NCBI GenBank assembly: GCA_963678705.1
Contig: OY783204.1
Span: forward strand, 4,220,334 to 4,284,333
Direction: 5' to 3'
DNA from: Panorpa germanica
Lineage: Eukaryota; Arthropoda; Insecta; Mecoptera; Panorpidae
DNA length: 64,000 nt
Both the position numbers and the translations under genes were made by a program. Positions 34,255-44,715 of the stretch are shown piece by piece. The notes under the pieces were generated by a model. That model had not been told where the DNA came from, did no database searches, and worked only from the letters and a program-made list of their open reading frames with translations. The stretch's first letter is position 1. Each line of letters starts with the position of its first letter.

Positions 34255-35482
34255 TAACCCATTTAACTCAGTAGAAATTGCAGCAATAACAATAAAACTT
34301 AACAGAATTGAAGAAATATGTATATTATCCATTTATGCTAAACCAAATCACAAAATGAATAACGTAAATTGGCCTTTCATAAAAAATCAAGTAAATGTGC
34401 CTATAATTTTTGCTGGAGACTTTAACTCAACACATCACGTGTGGGACCCTTTCACCCAAGTACAAAATTACGAAGGTAGGGAGCTGCTAGCATTTATTGA
34501 GAATGAAAATTTAGTAATAATAAATAATGATAATCCAACTAAAGTTAGAAACCCAAGGACAAGCGATAGTATCTTAGATTTAACAATAGTATCCCCTTCT
34601 ATCGTTAAATACATACACTCTTGGCGGATACTAACAGATAATGTGGGAAGTGATCATTACCCCATAATATATTGCTTTGGTGACAACAATGATGTTATGA
34701 ACAGGGAAAAAATCATGCGACGCAACTTTAAAAAAGCTGATTGGATAAAATACTCCAGCTATATAGACTTGAGATTAAATAATCTAAACACGTCCAGTGA
34801 AACTAATGTGGAATCTCTTTACGCTAGCTTCACTGAGATAGTCAATGAGGCCGTAGAGCTATCTATACCAACTACAGAAATATACAATCTGAGGCCCAAT
34901 AAGATTAAACCAATATGGTGGGATACTGAATGTAACAAAATGATCGCTAAAAGAAGACTAGCTTTAACTAACTTTAACAGACATTTTACTATTGAAACAT
35001 TCCTTGCATTTAAGAAGCAACAAGCGCAAACCAAAAGGTATTTCAGAGCTAGGAAAAAAACGGAGTGGCGGAAATTCTGTGATAATCTAAATCCCAATAC
35101 TACCTCTAAAACTATTTGGGAAAATATAAGAAAAATTAACAACAAAAACTACAGCACCAAAAAATGTTGTGATAATGACAATTGGTTGGATGATTTCATT
35201 AAAAACAAATTTCCTCAGAACAATGTTAATCTCTCTACTGACACTACAAACATTCCAAATAGTAACATTCCAATTTTGGACAATCCTATACTCATAAATG
35301 AACTTCACTACTCTCTAAATCATAACAAAAATACAAGCACCGGTTTCGACAGATATAACTACAAAATGATACAATTATTACCTCTAATAGCTAAATCACT
35401 TCTAATACAAATCTTCAATAGTATATTTAACACTCAAACTATACCCGAGGATGGAAAAAACACATTATTGTACCAATATTAA
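34255..35482 (+). pseudogene. I-like LINE ORF2, piece 2 (endonuclease C-terminus to RT start)
   Basis: Continues piece 1 in phase: VEIAAITIKLNRIEEICILS, then FAGDFNSTHHVWDPF, TSDSILDLTIVSPSIV and NVGSDHYPIIY. DFN Asp/Asn, LDLTI and SDH His complete the endonuclease active site. Then come PIWWDTECNKMIAKRR and the RT approach LHYSLNHNKNTSTGFDRYNY. A 1-nt frameshift in an A-rich run near 35450-35475 ends this frame; the RT continues in another frame upstream of 35554. Confidence 0.85.
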
Positions 35483-36546
35483 AACCGAATAAAGATCCAA
35501 ACTCAGCAGAATCATACAGGCCTATCACTCTACTTTCATGCATAGGGAAAACAATGGAATCCATTATCAAAAACAGATTAGAATGGTATCTGGAACACCA
35601 TCAAAAATTGCCTGACCTTCAATTTGCCTACAGAAAAGGAAAAAGCACCCAACATAGCTTAAATATATTAAACTTGGACATACAGAAAGTATATAGTAAC
35701 AATCATTACATGGTCGCAGCTTTTCTAGACATCAAATCCGCGTATGATAATGTAAATCTTATAAATCTAAAAAACAAAATGACAGAGATTGGTATATCTA
35801 CAAAAATTATAAAATGGATTTTAAATTATTACCAACTAAGAGAAGTTTTTATAAGACACAACAACAAATTATTAGGTCCTTACGTGAACTCTCAAGGAGT
35901 GCCGCAAGGCTCAATATTATCTCCTCTACTGTTCAATATATACACAAAAGATATCATCAAACTGGCGGATAATTCTACGCAAATCTTACTATATGCTGAT
36001 GATATAGTAATCTACAGCAAGGGCTACTCACTTAACATAGCGCAAAAAAGACTTCAAAAGAAAATCAAGATGCTAGAATCTACCTTAAGTGATTTAAATC
36101 CAGAGGTATCCACTAATAAAAGCAAAGTAATAATTTTTACCAGACACAACTTAGATCGAAGTCCAAGAATTATTATGAAAAATAAATGTTTAACTGTTAC
36201 AAGTAACGTTAAATTCCTGGATGTTTGGTTTGATTCAAAAAGCACATGGTGCAAAGAAATCAACTCAATTATAGCAAAATGTCACAAAGGAATAAATGTA
36301 ATGAGATGTCTAGCTGGATGCAGCTGGGGAAGTCATCCTCTAACTCTACTTAGTATTTATAAAGCCATTGTCAGACCCCATTTTGACTACTCCAGTACAT
36401 TAGTTTGTACCGCAAATAATACAAGACTTAAAAAATTAGACACACTACAAAACAAAGGACTAAGAATAATAATAGGTGCAATGGGTTCTACTCCTATACA
36501 GATTCTTAACCTGGAAACCAATATGCCACCTCTAAAAATTCGAATG
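35483..36546 (+). pseudogene. I-like LINE ORF2, piece 3 (reverse transcriptase)
   Basis: In the shifted frame, before 35554, SAESYRPITLLSCIGK is readable. The ORF track-length frame then has LPDLQFAYRKGKSTQHSLN, MVAAFLDIKSAYDNVN, SQGVPQGSILSPLLFNIY and the catalytic ILLYADDIVIYS. The thumb includes NVKFLDVWFDSKSTW, SIYKAIVRPHFDYSS, LDTLQNKGLRIIIGAM and TPIQILNLETNMPPLKIRM. All RT motifs are intact. LINE sequence stops at about 36546 and resumes at 52212 with the connection domain. Confidence 0.9.
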
Positions 36547-36581
36547 GTGATGTAAATATAATAGTTTATATATAGTAGTTA
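36547..36581. other. Left end of the 15.7-kb block inside the LINE
   Basis: 35 bp (GTGATGTAAATATAATAG...) not homologous to LINE, split from 41839 onwards by Helitron copy 2. The TG start would fit an LTR end, but no matching right end exists. Confidence 0.4.
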
Positions 36582-37042
36582 TCTTAATATATATATTTCT
36601 TGTGTGCGTGTGTATGTGACTGAACTCCTCCTAAACGACTGGACCAATTTTGATGAAATTTTTTGTGTGTGTTCGTGGAGATTCGAGAATGGTTTAGATT
36701 TACAGTTTGGTCTACTGGAAAATGTTTTTTCAATTAATTTCTTATTTATAAGGAGTTGTTGATTTTGGAATGTTTTACATTAGATCCGGCGGACGGCGCT
36801 ATCATCGCATTCAATATTATTCTATTTCAATTTTAGTTTGTCCCGACAGATGGTGCTACGATTAATTTGAAAAAAATTTTGTTATTCAATTCATGTGCTG
36901 ATTAAAATATTAAATGTAATTATTTTTTAAAGAGTTTTGAAGTGTGTATAAATAATTTTGTGAATTCAGATGTTTTTTCATTATCAATAAGTAACTCATA
37001 TTAATTGTATATTATTTTGCAATATTTTATTTTTGTAGAAAA

Positions 37043-40000
37043 ATGCCACGTCTTCGTGGAAGAGCAAGAAATATTGGTCGACGTACTCAGCACGCGCAAT
37101 TAGTTCATGATCATCGATTGAATAGAACAGTAGAAGAACATTCTATGGATAATGTAAATTTAAGAGATCGAGCTGCATGTACACGTGCAAATGAAAATTT
37201 AGAGCAACGTGCTCAACGTCTTCGTGCTAATACATTAAGACAACGAGAGGCACGTCAACGAGCGACCAACGCACATAGAGAACGTAACCAACAGCGAGTA
37301 CAAGATAATCGAGCATTGGCACGAGCATCACTTAATCGTCTCGCGTTTGAATATGATCCTGAAATAGATTATTCATCACATGCATTGATCACGATTGGTA
37401 GTATGGACAAAGAGTGTCAACATTGTCATGCTTTCAAGTACAAAGGTGAATCAGCTGGTTTATGTTGCGCATCTGGAAAAATATCACTGCCACCGCTAAA
37501 ACCACCACCAGAACCTTTAAAAACGCTTTTAGCTGGAATCACATCTCAATCGAAATTATTTTTACGGAAAATTCGTAAATTAAATTCATGCTTCCAAATG
37601 ACATCATTTGCAGCAACAAAAATTATTCATAATGAAGATGGCCGTAATTTTGAATCCACATTCAAAATTCAAGGCCAAGTATATCACCAAATTGGTTCGT
37701 TACTTCCAATGCCTGATGCCGATCCAAAATTTTTACAAATTTATTTTATGGGGAATGAAGAGCAACAATCACATACACGCTGCGTTTACAACCATATAGA
37801 ACAGATGGAGGAACGAGAAATTGTGGACATTTTGGAAAGGTTTTTGCAAAACCATAACCAATTAGTACAATTGTTCAAGACTCTTTCTAACAGACTGCAA
37901 AACGATAACTATGTCATTGTTATTAAAGCAGACAAAGTACCCTATGGAGAGCACGCAGGCACATATAATGTTCCAACCATTAATGAAGTGGCAGTTGTTA
38001 TGGCTGGTGACCCATGTGAACGTAGAGACATTCGCATACAACGCAGAGATAATACGATGCAAATAATTCAAGACAATCATCGTTCTTACGATGCTTTGCA
38101 GTATCCGTTAATATTTTGGGAAGGAGAAGACGGATATCATTTAAATATTAAACAACGGAATCCAACTACAGGTACAACTTATAGATTATCTTACAATTTT
38201 TTTTTTGAATAAATAATTTTTGTTTATCTCATAATTATATTTATTTACAGGTGAAGAACTGACCAAGAAAGTTAGTGCCATGAATTTCTACGCATATCGG
38301 TTAATGATTCGTGCTAATGAAGATAATAATATTCTCCGCTGTAGACAGCTATTTCATCAGTACATCGTCGATATTTATGTAAAAATTGAAAGTGAAAGAT
38401 TAAGGTATATAAAATTCAATCAAGCAAAACTTCGAGCTGAAGAGTATATTCATTTGCGTGATGCAGTAATCGATAATGTAGATGCAACAAACGTCATTAA
38501 CAACATCGGTACCACATATATTCTCCCATCATCATATATTGGTAGTCCGCGTCATATGCAAGAATATATTCAAGACGCTATGACATACGTACGTGCATAC
38601 GGTCGACCAGATCTTTTTATCACATTTACATGTAATCCAAATTGGGATGAAATCAAAAACTTGCTGTTGTCAGGTCAAACATCGATGCATCGCCACGATA
38701 TCACTGCGCGTGTCTTTAAACAAAAATTAAAATCTTTGATGAATTTGATCACACATTACTCGGTTTTTGGTGAAACACGTTGTTGGCTTTACTCTGTTGA
38801 GTGGCAAAAACGAGGTTTACCTCATGCGCATATTTTGATTTGGTTGGTGGATAAAGTACGCCCAGAAGAAATTGACAAAATTATTTCAGCGGAAATTCCA
38901 GATCCGAATGTTGATCAAGAACTGTTTAACATTATTACTACTAATATGATTCATGGTCCATGCGGTACTCTAAACATGATGTCACCATGCATGAATGATG
39001 GAAAATGTACGAAACGTTTTCCAAAACCATGTCAAACTGATACTATCACCAATATTGACGGTTATCCATCTTACCGGCGCAGAGACGTAGATAATGGCGG
39101 TCAATCGTATGAATTGCGACTGTCAAACGGTGTAAGAGTAGATATTGATAATCGGTGGGTGGTTCCATATTCGCCATTACTATGCAAAACCTATAAAGCG
39201 CACATAAACGTTGAACTGTGCAGTTCGGTGAAATCTATCAAATACATTTGTAAGTACGTTCACAAGGGCAGTGATAAAGCTATATTTGCTGTTCAAAATG
39301 TAAATGACAATGACGAAATAACACGTTATCAAATGGGTCGATACATAAGTAGCAATGAAGCTGTCTGGCGCATTTTTACGTTTCCTATACATGAAAGGGA
39401 TCCTGCAGTTATACATTTGGCTGTGCATCTTGAAAACGGACAGCGTGTTTATTTTACAGAACAGACTGCACTACAACAAGCATTAACGGCTCCAAAAACA
39501 ACTCTTACTGAATTTTTCAATCTTTGTAATCGACAATGTATACATCGACAATTAATGTATACTGATGTTCCTAAATTTTTTACATGGAATAAGCAATCGA
39601 AAAATTGGGAACCACGAAAACGAGGGATTCCAGTCCCAGGATTCGCCGACATATTTATGACAAATACTTTAGGTCGACTATATACAGTTCATCCTAAGCA
39701 ACGCGAATGTTTTTTTTTGCGTTTGTTATTGGTTAATGTTCTTGGACCGACATCCTTCCAATATTTACGAAAAGTCAATGGTATTTTATACGACACTTTC
39801 TTCGATGCGTGTCGTGAGTTACATTTATTGGAGGATGATAACCATTGGGATCTCACACTTGCAGATGCAGCACTGAGCTCTTCTCCACAACAAATTCGTC
39901 AATTATTTTCAATAATATTAACAACGTGTTTTCCGTCTGAAGCATCTGCTCTCTGGAACAAATATAAAGACTCAATGAGTGAAGATATTTTGCATCGGAT

Positions 40001-41597
40001 TAGAATTACTAATCAAAATCCTGATATTCAATTCTCCGCAGAAATATACAATGAGGCTTTAATTATGATTGAGGATATTTGTATTCTTATTTCAAACATG
40101 CCACTCATCCATTTTGGCATGCCGGCGCCGAACCGCCCAGCAGTAGATATCATCAACAGTGATGTTCAACGTGAACACCAGTTTGATAAGACTTCGTTGG
40201 CTACTTTTGTTGCTAATAATGAACAATTGCTTACAGCTGAACAACGAAATGTATATGATCAAATTAACGTATCAATTGCAGCACAACAAGGTGGATTCTT
40301 TTTTTTGGATGCACCAGGTGGCACTGGTAAAACCTTTCTCATCTCACTGATACTTGCGCGCATTCGATCACAAAATCATATTGCATTGGCCATTGCTTCA
40401 TCAGGCATTGCAGCGACGTTACTTGATGGTGGACGGACTGCGCATTCAGCACTTAAGTTACCTTTGAATGTTCATACAAATCCCGAAGCAATGTGTAACA
40501 TAAAGAAGCATTCCGGCATGGCTGAAGTTTTGAGAAAATGCAAAATTATTATTTGGGATGAATGTACAATGGCCCACAAGCATTCGCTTGAAGCTCTCGA
40601 CAGGTCCCTGAAGGATATCAAAGATAATACTAGACTTTTCGGTGGTGCTCTACTGCTACTGTCTGGTGATTTCAGGCAAACATTGCCAGTAATTCCACGT
40701 GCGACATATGCAGACGAAGTAAACGCATGTTTGAAGGAATCTTATCTATGGCGGAGTGTCAGTAAATTGAGCCTTACTATCAATATGCGCGTTCAACTAC
40801 AAAATGATCCATTAGCGTCAGGATTCTCTGAACAATTGTTAGACATTGGCAACGGTAAAATTCAACTGTATGAAGATACCCAATTTATTAAATTTCCAGA
40901 GAACTTTTGCAACATGGTGGCTACCAAAGATGAATTAATAAATAGTATCTTTCCAGATTTAAGATATAACTATACTAATCATGAATGGCTACGAGAGCGA
41001 GCTATTTTAGCTGCAAAAAATTTAGATGTAGACGCCATCAATTTTAAAATACAACAGTCATTGCCTGGTAATGAAATTACATTTAAATCAATTGACACCG
41101 TTGTTGATCCTGACGAAGTGGTCAACTATCCAGTAGAATTTTTGAATTCTTTAGATTTACCTGGAATGCCACCACATAATTTGCGACTGAAGATTGGCTC
41201 ACCTATAATTTTGCTTCGTAATTTAAATGCCCCGAGATTGTGTAATGGCACGCGATTAGCTATAAAAAAAATCATGGGCAACATTATTGAAGCGAATATT
41301 TTATCTGGAAAATTCCAAGGTGAAATTGTACTTTTACCGCGGATCCCAATGATTCCTTCAGATTCACCTATACCATTTAAACGCTTACAATTTCCGATCC
41401 GTTTGGCATATGCTATGACTATTAATAAGTCACAAGGTCAAACGATGACATTTTGTGGCTTAGATTTAGAAAATCCGTGTTTTTCTCACGGCCAATTGTA
41501 CGTTGCGTGTTCCAGAGTTGGAAAACCATCGAGTTTGTTTGTTTATACTCCTCATGGACTAACTAAAAATATTGTACATCCAATGGCATTACGCTAA
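37043..41597 (+). CDS. Helitron copy 2 Rep/helicase (two exons, open frame)
   Basis: Exon 1 37043-38171, intron 38172-38250 (79 bp, GTACAA...TTACAG), exon 2 38251-41597; the spliced frame is 1491 codons without a stop. The N-terminus MPRLRGRARNIGRRTQ is Arg-rich. A Helitron-like N domain holds C-x2-C and CC cysteines (KECQHCHAFKYKGES, LCCASGKI) and NEVAVVMAGDP. The splice joint reads NPTTGEELTKKVSAMNFYAY, as in other Helitrons. Exon 2 has HUH nuclease PHAHILIW (about residue 180 of that exon frame), YICKYVHKG (about 320) and helicase GGTGKT (about 680) to YVACSRVG near the end. In place of DVVGQFAKT this copy has CIHRQ, in the segment between Rep and helicase. Whether that abolishes activity is unknown. 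It is the best candidate here for a functional transposition protein. Confidence 0.88.
38172..38250 (+). other. 79-bp intron of the Helitron gene
   Basis: GTACAACTTATAG at the 5' side and TTATTTACAG at the 3' side. Without splicing an in-frame TAA at 38210 ends exon 1. Removal joins ACAG to GTGAAG in phase. The same intron is present in copy 1 at 32584-32662. Confidence 0.8.
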
Positions 41598-41838
41598 ATT
41601 AAGTTTTTGTAAATTAAAAATAAATAAATATATATGTTATAAAATGTTTTGAGTGCAAGCTTTTTCACCTTTCATTAAAATGAGTTAAAGTTTTCATTTA
41701 CGATGCTGTTATTTATTTAACAAAATAATAACTTTTCAATAATAATTTTTATCAAAGCGGTCCAGATTGTTTCAGCTCATTAAAAAAAGTATGAAATTAA
41801 AGACGTGTGTACAGGACAACGTCTGTCGGGTCCGCTAG

Positions 41839-42755
41839 TATTTATTATATTTTTAAATGAATATTTTGCTTAGATATTAGCAGCATATTTATATTTTATT
41901 GGAGTTAAAATAATTTCTTTAAGACTATATTTATAAATAATTTGTAGATAACGGTAATTGTTACGGCAGACTCACATTACAACACTTATTAACTAAATTA
42001 AACATCCGGACAACGCCGGCTGATACAATCAAAACACGTCTCTAATATCACAACTTCAGTATGTTTCTTTTGTCATTTCTTATAATTTTTTCTTTGTTTT
42101 TAATTCTCAACCTCAAACCAAACACTTCAATAATATAATATATATTCAACACCCAACATCAGTGAACGAACAAGGATCAAATAAATAGAATTATTTATTT
42201 ACGAAATAAATTTGGAACACATAGAACTCATATATAAAATGAATCAGATTTTATTTGTGAGAGCTAATTTTAAAAAATAAAATTGTATTGATTTTTTTAT
42301 CTTTTTTAGGATTGTGTACTTAACAATTAAGATTTTCTGTGTTAATGATCCATTTCCAACTCGACACATTCCCGTCGAGATAGAACTTGAGATAATAGCC
42401 GTAAACTAAGTGAGATTCATCAATAAGAAGTATTAGCTCTAAACCAATAGTTGCAAACATGCTGTCTGATGTGGTGTCACGTCGGCAACACAAGATTCAG
42501 CTATGTTAGCGAGAAAAACGAGAGCAAATATTATATGGTACTGTGTAAAATTGTTAAAACTAAAATTATATTATAGGACAGTGATGTGTACTTATAAGTA
42601 GGATTAGAATATAAGATGTTAGCTTAGATAGTGTTACGAAGAAATCATGAGGATGCAATCCTTCATTACATTTGAATAATAATAATAAATAATATAGAAA
42701 AATAAACACAATAAATCTATTTTAAGATAAAATATTTATTTAAAATAATAAAAAT
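41839..42755. other. AT-rich non-coding stretch inside the inserted block
   Basis: No coding frame or recognised repeat. It directly continues the 35 bp left of Helitron copy 2, so both belong to the same unidentified element. Confidence 0.4.
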
Positions 42756-42757
42756 AA

Positions 42758-43045
42758 ATGTACAAGTACATTTATCAAGTATCAATATCACATGGATCGT
42801 TGGTTCTAGCGCGTCGTGCATTCTGTTCCCACTTTGATATTCGGCAGTTAAAAGATGGTTCGAGCATGCAGCTTATATGGTCGTGGATACAAAGATTCCG
42901 ACAAAAAGGGATAGTGGTTAATAGGTCACACCCTGGACCGTCCTCGTTAGCCGCAACGCCAGAACGTGTGGTGCACATTCATCAAGAAATCATTAGAAAT
43001 CCAAGAAAATCATGTGCAGTGTCAGCGTCGGCATCCGGCAACACT
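42758..43045 (+). pseudogene. Helix-turn-helix (DUF4817-like) transposase N-terminus scrap
   Basis: The frame reads LARRAFCSHFDIRQLKDGSS, then QLIWSWIQRFRQKGIVV, SHPGPSSLAATPERVVHI and HQEIIRNPRKSCAVSASASG. This is the helix-turn-helix arrangement (…F…WV…F…G…PG…R…TPE…V…P..S) found at the start of mariner-like transposases and in DUF4817 proteins. The homology stops at about 43035, where the Helitron/R1 composite starts. No catalytic domain. Confidence 0.55.
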
Positions 43046-43560
43046 ACAGAGTCAATAGGAATGCATAGATGATTTCCTAAAATGTGTGACAACTGTTTGA
43101 AATACAACGGACGTACAAATCTGGTAACACTACAGAGTCAAGTAGTAAAATTCATGTTTGTAGAAAGAGTTAGGAAAATCTTCAAGTTGAAGCTGAGGTG
43201 AAATACCCATAGGAAAAGAAAAGAAATATTGGGACGCTATAGCTCCTCGCCGGCCTTCCCTATAAAAAGTTTACCTCGCATTGCAGATACTCACAAAGCT
43301 GCAACTAGTACTGCACGATCGACTAACGTTCGGCGTAAAATTTATGGACGATTCTTCTGACGAAGAAAAGCAGGAGCAAATATCTGCTTGGAGTAGCTGG
43401 ACAAGAAAAAGACTTCTTAATTCTGACGACAGCTCCTCTGCAGATGATCAAACAGCTTCCGCTTCTATATTAACGAAAGGTACTAAAAACCACCAATCTT
43501 CAAGCGTCCAATGAGTCTACCCATTATGGTAGCATTTTCGGTTAATTTGTCGAAAAAAAT
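43041..43560 (+). pseudogene. Unknown Ser-rich segment attached to a Helitron-like fragment (copy B)
   Basis: Nearly the same sequence as 21850-22260: AGGAATGCATAG, the MCDNCLKYNGRT-coding stretch, GCTCCTCGCCGGCCTTCCC, and the Asp/Ser-rich coding part. Relative to copy A it has a short insertion near 43205, a shift at 43346, and lacks about 320 bp (the basic KLSPGNDK part and the Lys/Gln-rich frame). It resumes at TGGTAGCATTTTCGGTT (43524). Its function is not known. Confidence 0.55.
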
Positions 43561-43870
43561 TTGTTTGCGAGTATTCTGGCGCATTGAAGTTTCCCGGAGA
43601 AAAGCCAGGATTGTGCTGCCTTAGTGGGAAAGTGAAATTGCCATTATTGACTCCGCCACCTAAGTCATTGCATTCATTGCTTCGTGGCAAAACACCCGAA
43701 TCACGACATTTTCTAGCAAACACTCGAAAATACAATGGTTGTTTCCAAATGACCTCATTTAGGGCAGACATTTTCGAAGAACGAGGATTTAATCCGACAT
43801 TCAAGGTATTTATTTATTTTTGCATGTATTTTATTCTTTATATATTATTGAAGGATTTAACCAATATGGA
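43561..43870 (+). pseudogene. Helitron-like protein, zinc-binding start of the N domain
   Basis: Reads CEYSGALKFPGEKPGLCCLS, GKVKLPLLTPPPKSLHSLL, then NGCFQMTSFRADIFEERGF and NPTFK, followed by GTATTTATTTATTT (43806 on), the same 5' splice site as at 22993. The cysteine pattern and LPPLKPPPEPLKTLL-like segment match the Helitrons at 33.4 and 37.5 kb. The sequence leaves homology inside the intron, where an R1-like LINE fragment begins. Confidence 0.65.
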
Positions 43871-44715
43871 TTCAGAAAGAAAGGTCAACTATTGATGCGA
43901 TCAAGAGATCGGTAGCGAACATAAAACTAAACGCGCACCGGCTGGAAGTATGGAAGTATTGGTAACGCTAGACATCAAGAATGCCTTTAATTCAGCACTC
44001 TGGGATGGAATCATGAAAGCGCTGAGAGAATTTGAAGTCAGTGAGTACCTGACAAGAATTAAAAGCAGCTATCTAGAGGACCGTTGGATAGAAGTCGAGG
44101 AGAAATTAATAAGTGTTACCTGTGGAGTTCCACAAGGATCGGTATTAGGGCCTCTACTATGAAACATTCTGTACGACGAGGTACTAAAAATTGAGCTACT
44201 AGATGGCGCAACAATTATTGGATTCGCAGATGACACAGCACTTATTATAGAAGCTAAAACTGAAGAAACACTAAAGGCACACGCAAACACGGCGCTGAAC
44301 AGGATAGAACAGACGCTAGAGAGGATGCAATTACAACTTGCTGCGGATTAAACATTGGCCCATGGGCGATGGAAAGGGAAGAAGTACGGTCAATAACGGG
44401 AACCACACTGACCGTAGATAATATTGTTATTACTATGGTAGAAAAGCAAGAGTATTGGAGTGCGGTTCGAGTCTTCGTCACGAAAATTCTAAAAATCAAA
44501 GAAGTGGACGTTAACACAGCACCGTACCTGGAATTCGAGTATCAAGATAAATTGTGAAGGAATACTATTGCGGTACCAGACTGTAGTCTAGAAGAAGAGA
44601 AAGGGAGTTTTAGTTGATATGCGCTCTTCCAGCGAGGGTGAATCCAACATGGCCCGACAGGCTATCAGGCGACAGTCTTATGAAAGATTTCTCCTCCTCA
44701 CTACAAAAAAAAAAC
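43853..44715 (+). pseudogene. R1-like LINE fragment 1 (RT plus 3' end, internally deleted)
   Basis: A frame starting QYGFRKK leads into LVTLDIKNAFNSALWDGIMK, LKSSYLEDRWIEV-like residues, CGVPQGSVLGPLL (then TGA for the expected TGG, 44160), and the palm IIGFADDTALIIEAKTEETL. At about 44350 the sequence jumps from the middle of the RT thumb to the very C-terminus: WPMEREEVRSITGTTLTVDN with YWSAVRVFVTKILKIKEVD. A 3' UTR and a short A run (44704-44713) follow. The same 3' end is present at 53655-54010. R1-clade assignment rests on the RT motifs and this C-terminal block. Confidence 0.7.

Larger units (their letters stand above)
36582..41838 (+). mobile_element. Helitron copy 2 (plus strand, 5257 bp)
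   Basis: Starts TCTTAATATATATATTTC at 36582 (after A), ends CCGCTAG at 41838 (before T). Its 14-bp shortfall against copy 1 equals copy 1's 2-bp insertion plus this copy's 12-bp net loss at 39537-39551, so no other net length change is needed. With copy 1 it forms an inverted pair of about 5.26-kb arms with a 2.3-kb spacer (34255-36581). Confidence 0.92.

Noticed and set aside
29225-41597. Small frames antisense to, or shifted within, the Helitron genes (63-82 codons, present in both copies)
   Set aside because: They occur in both copies only because the copies are near identical; no domain, no conserved start context.
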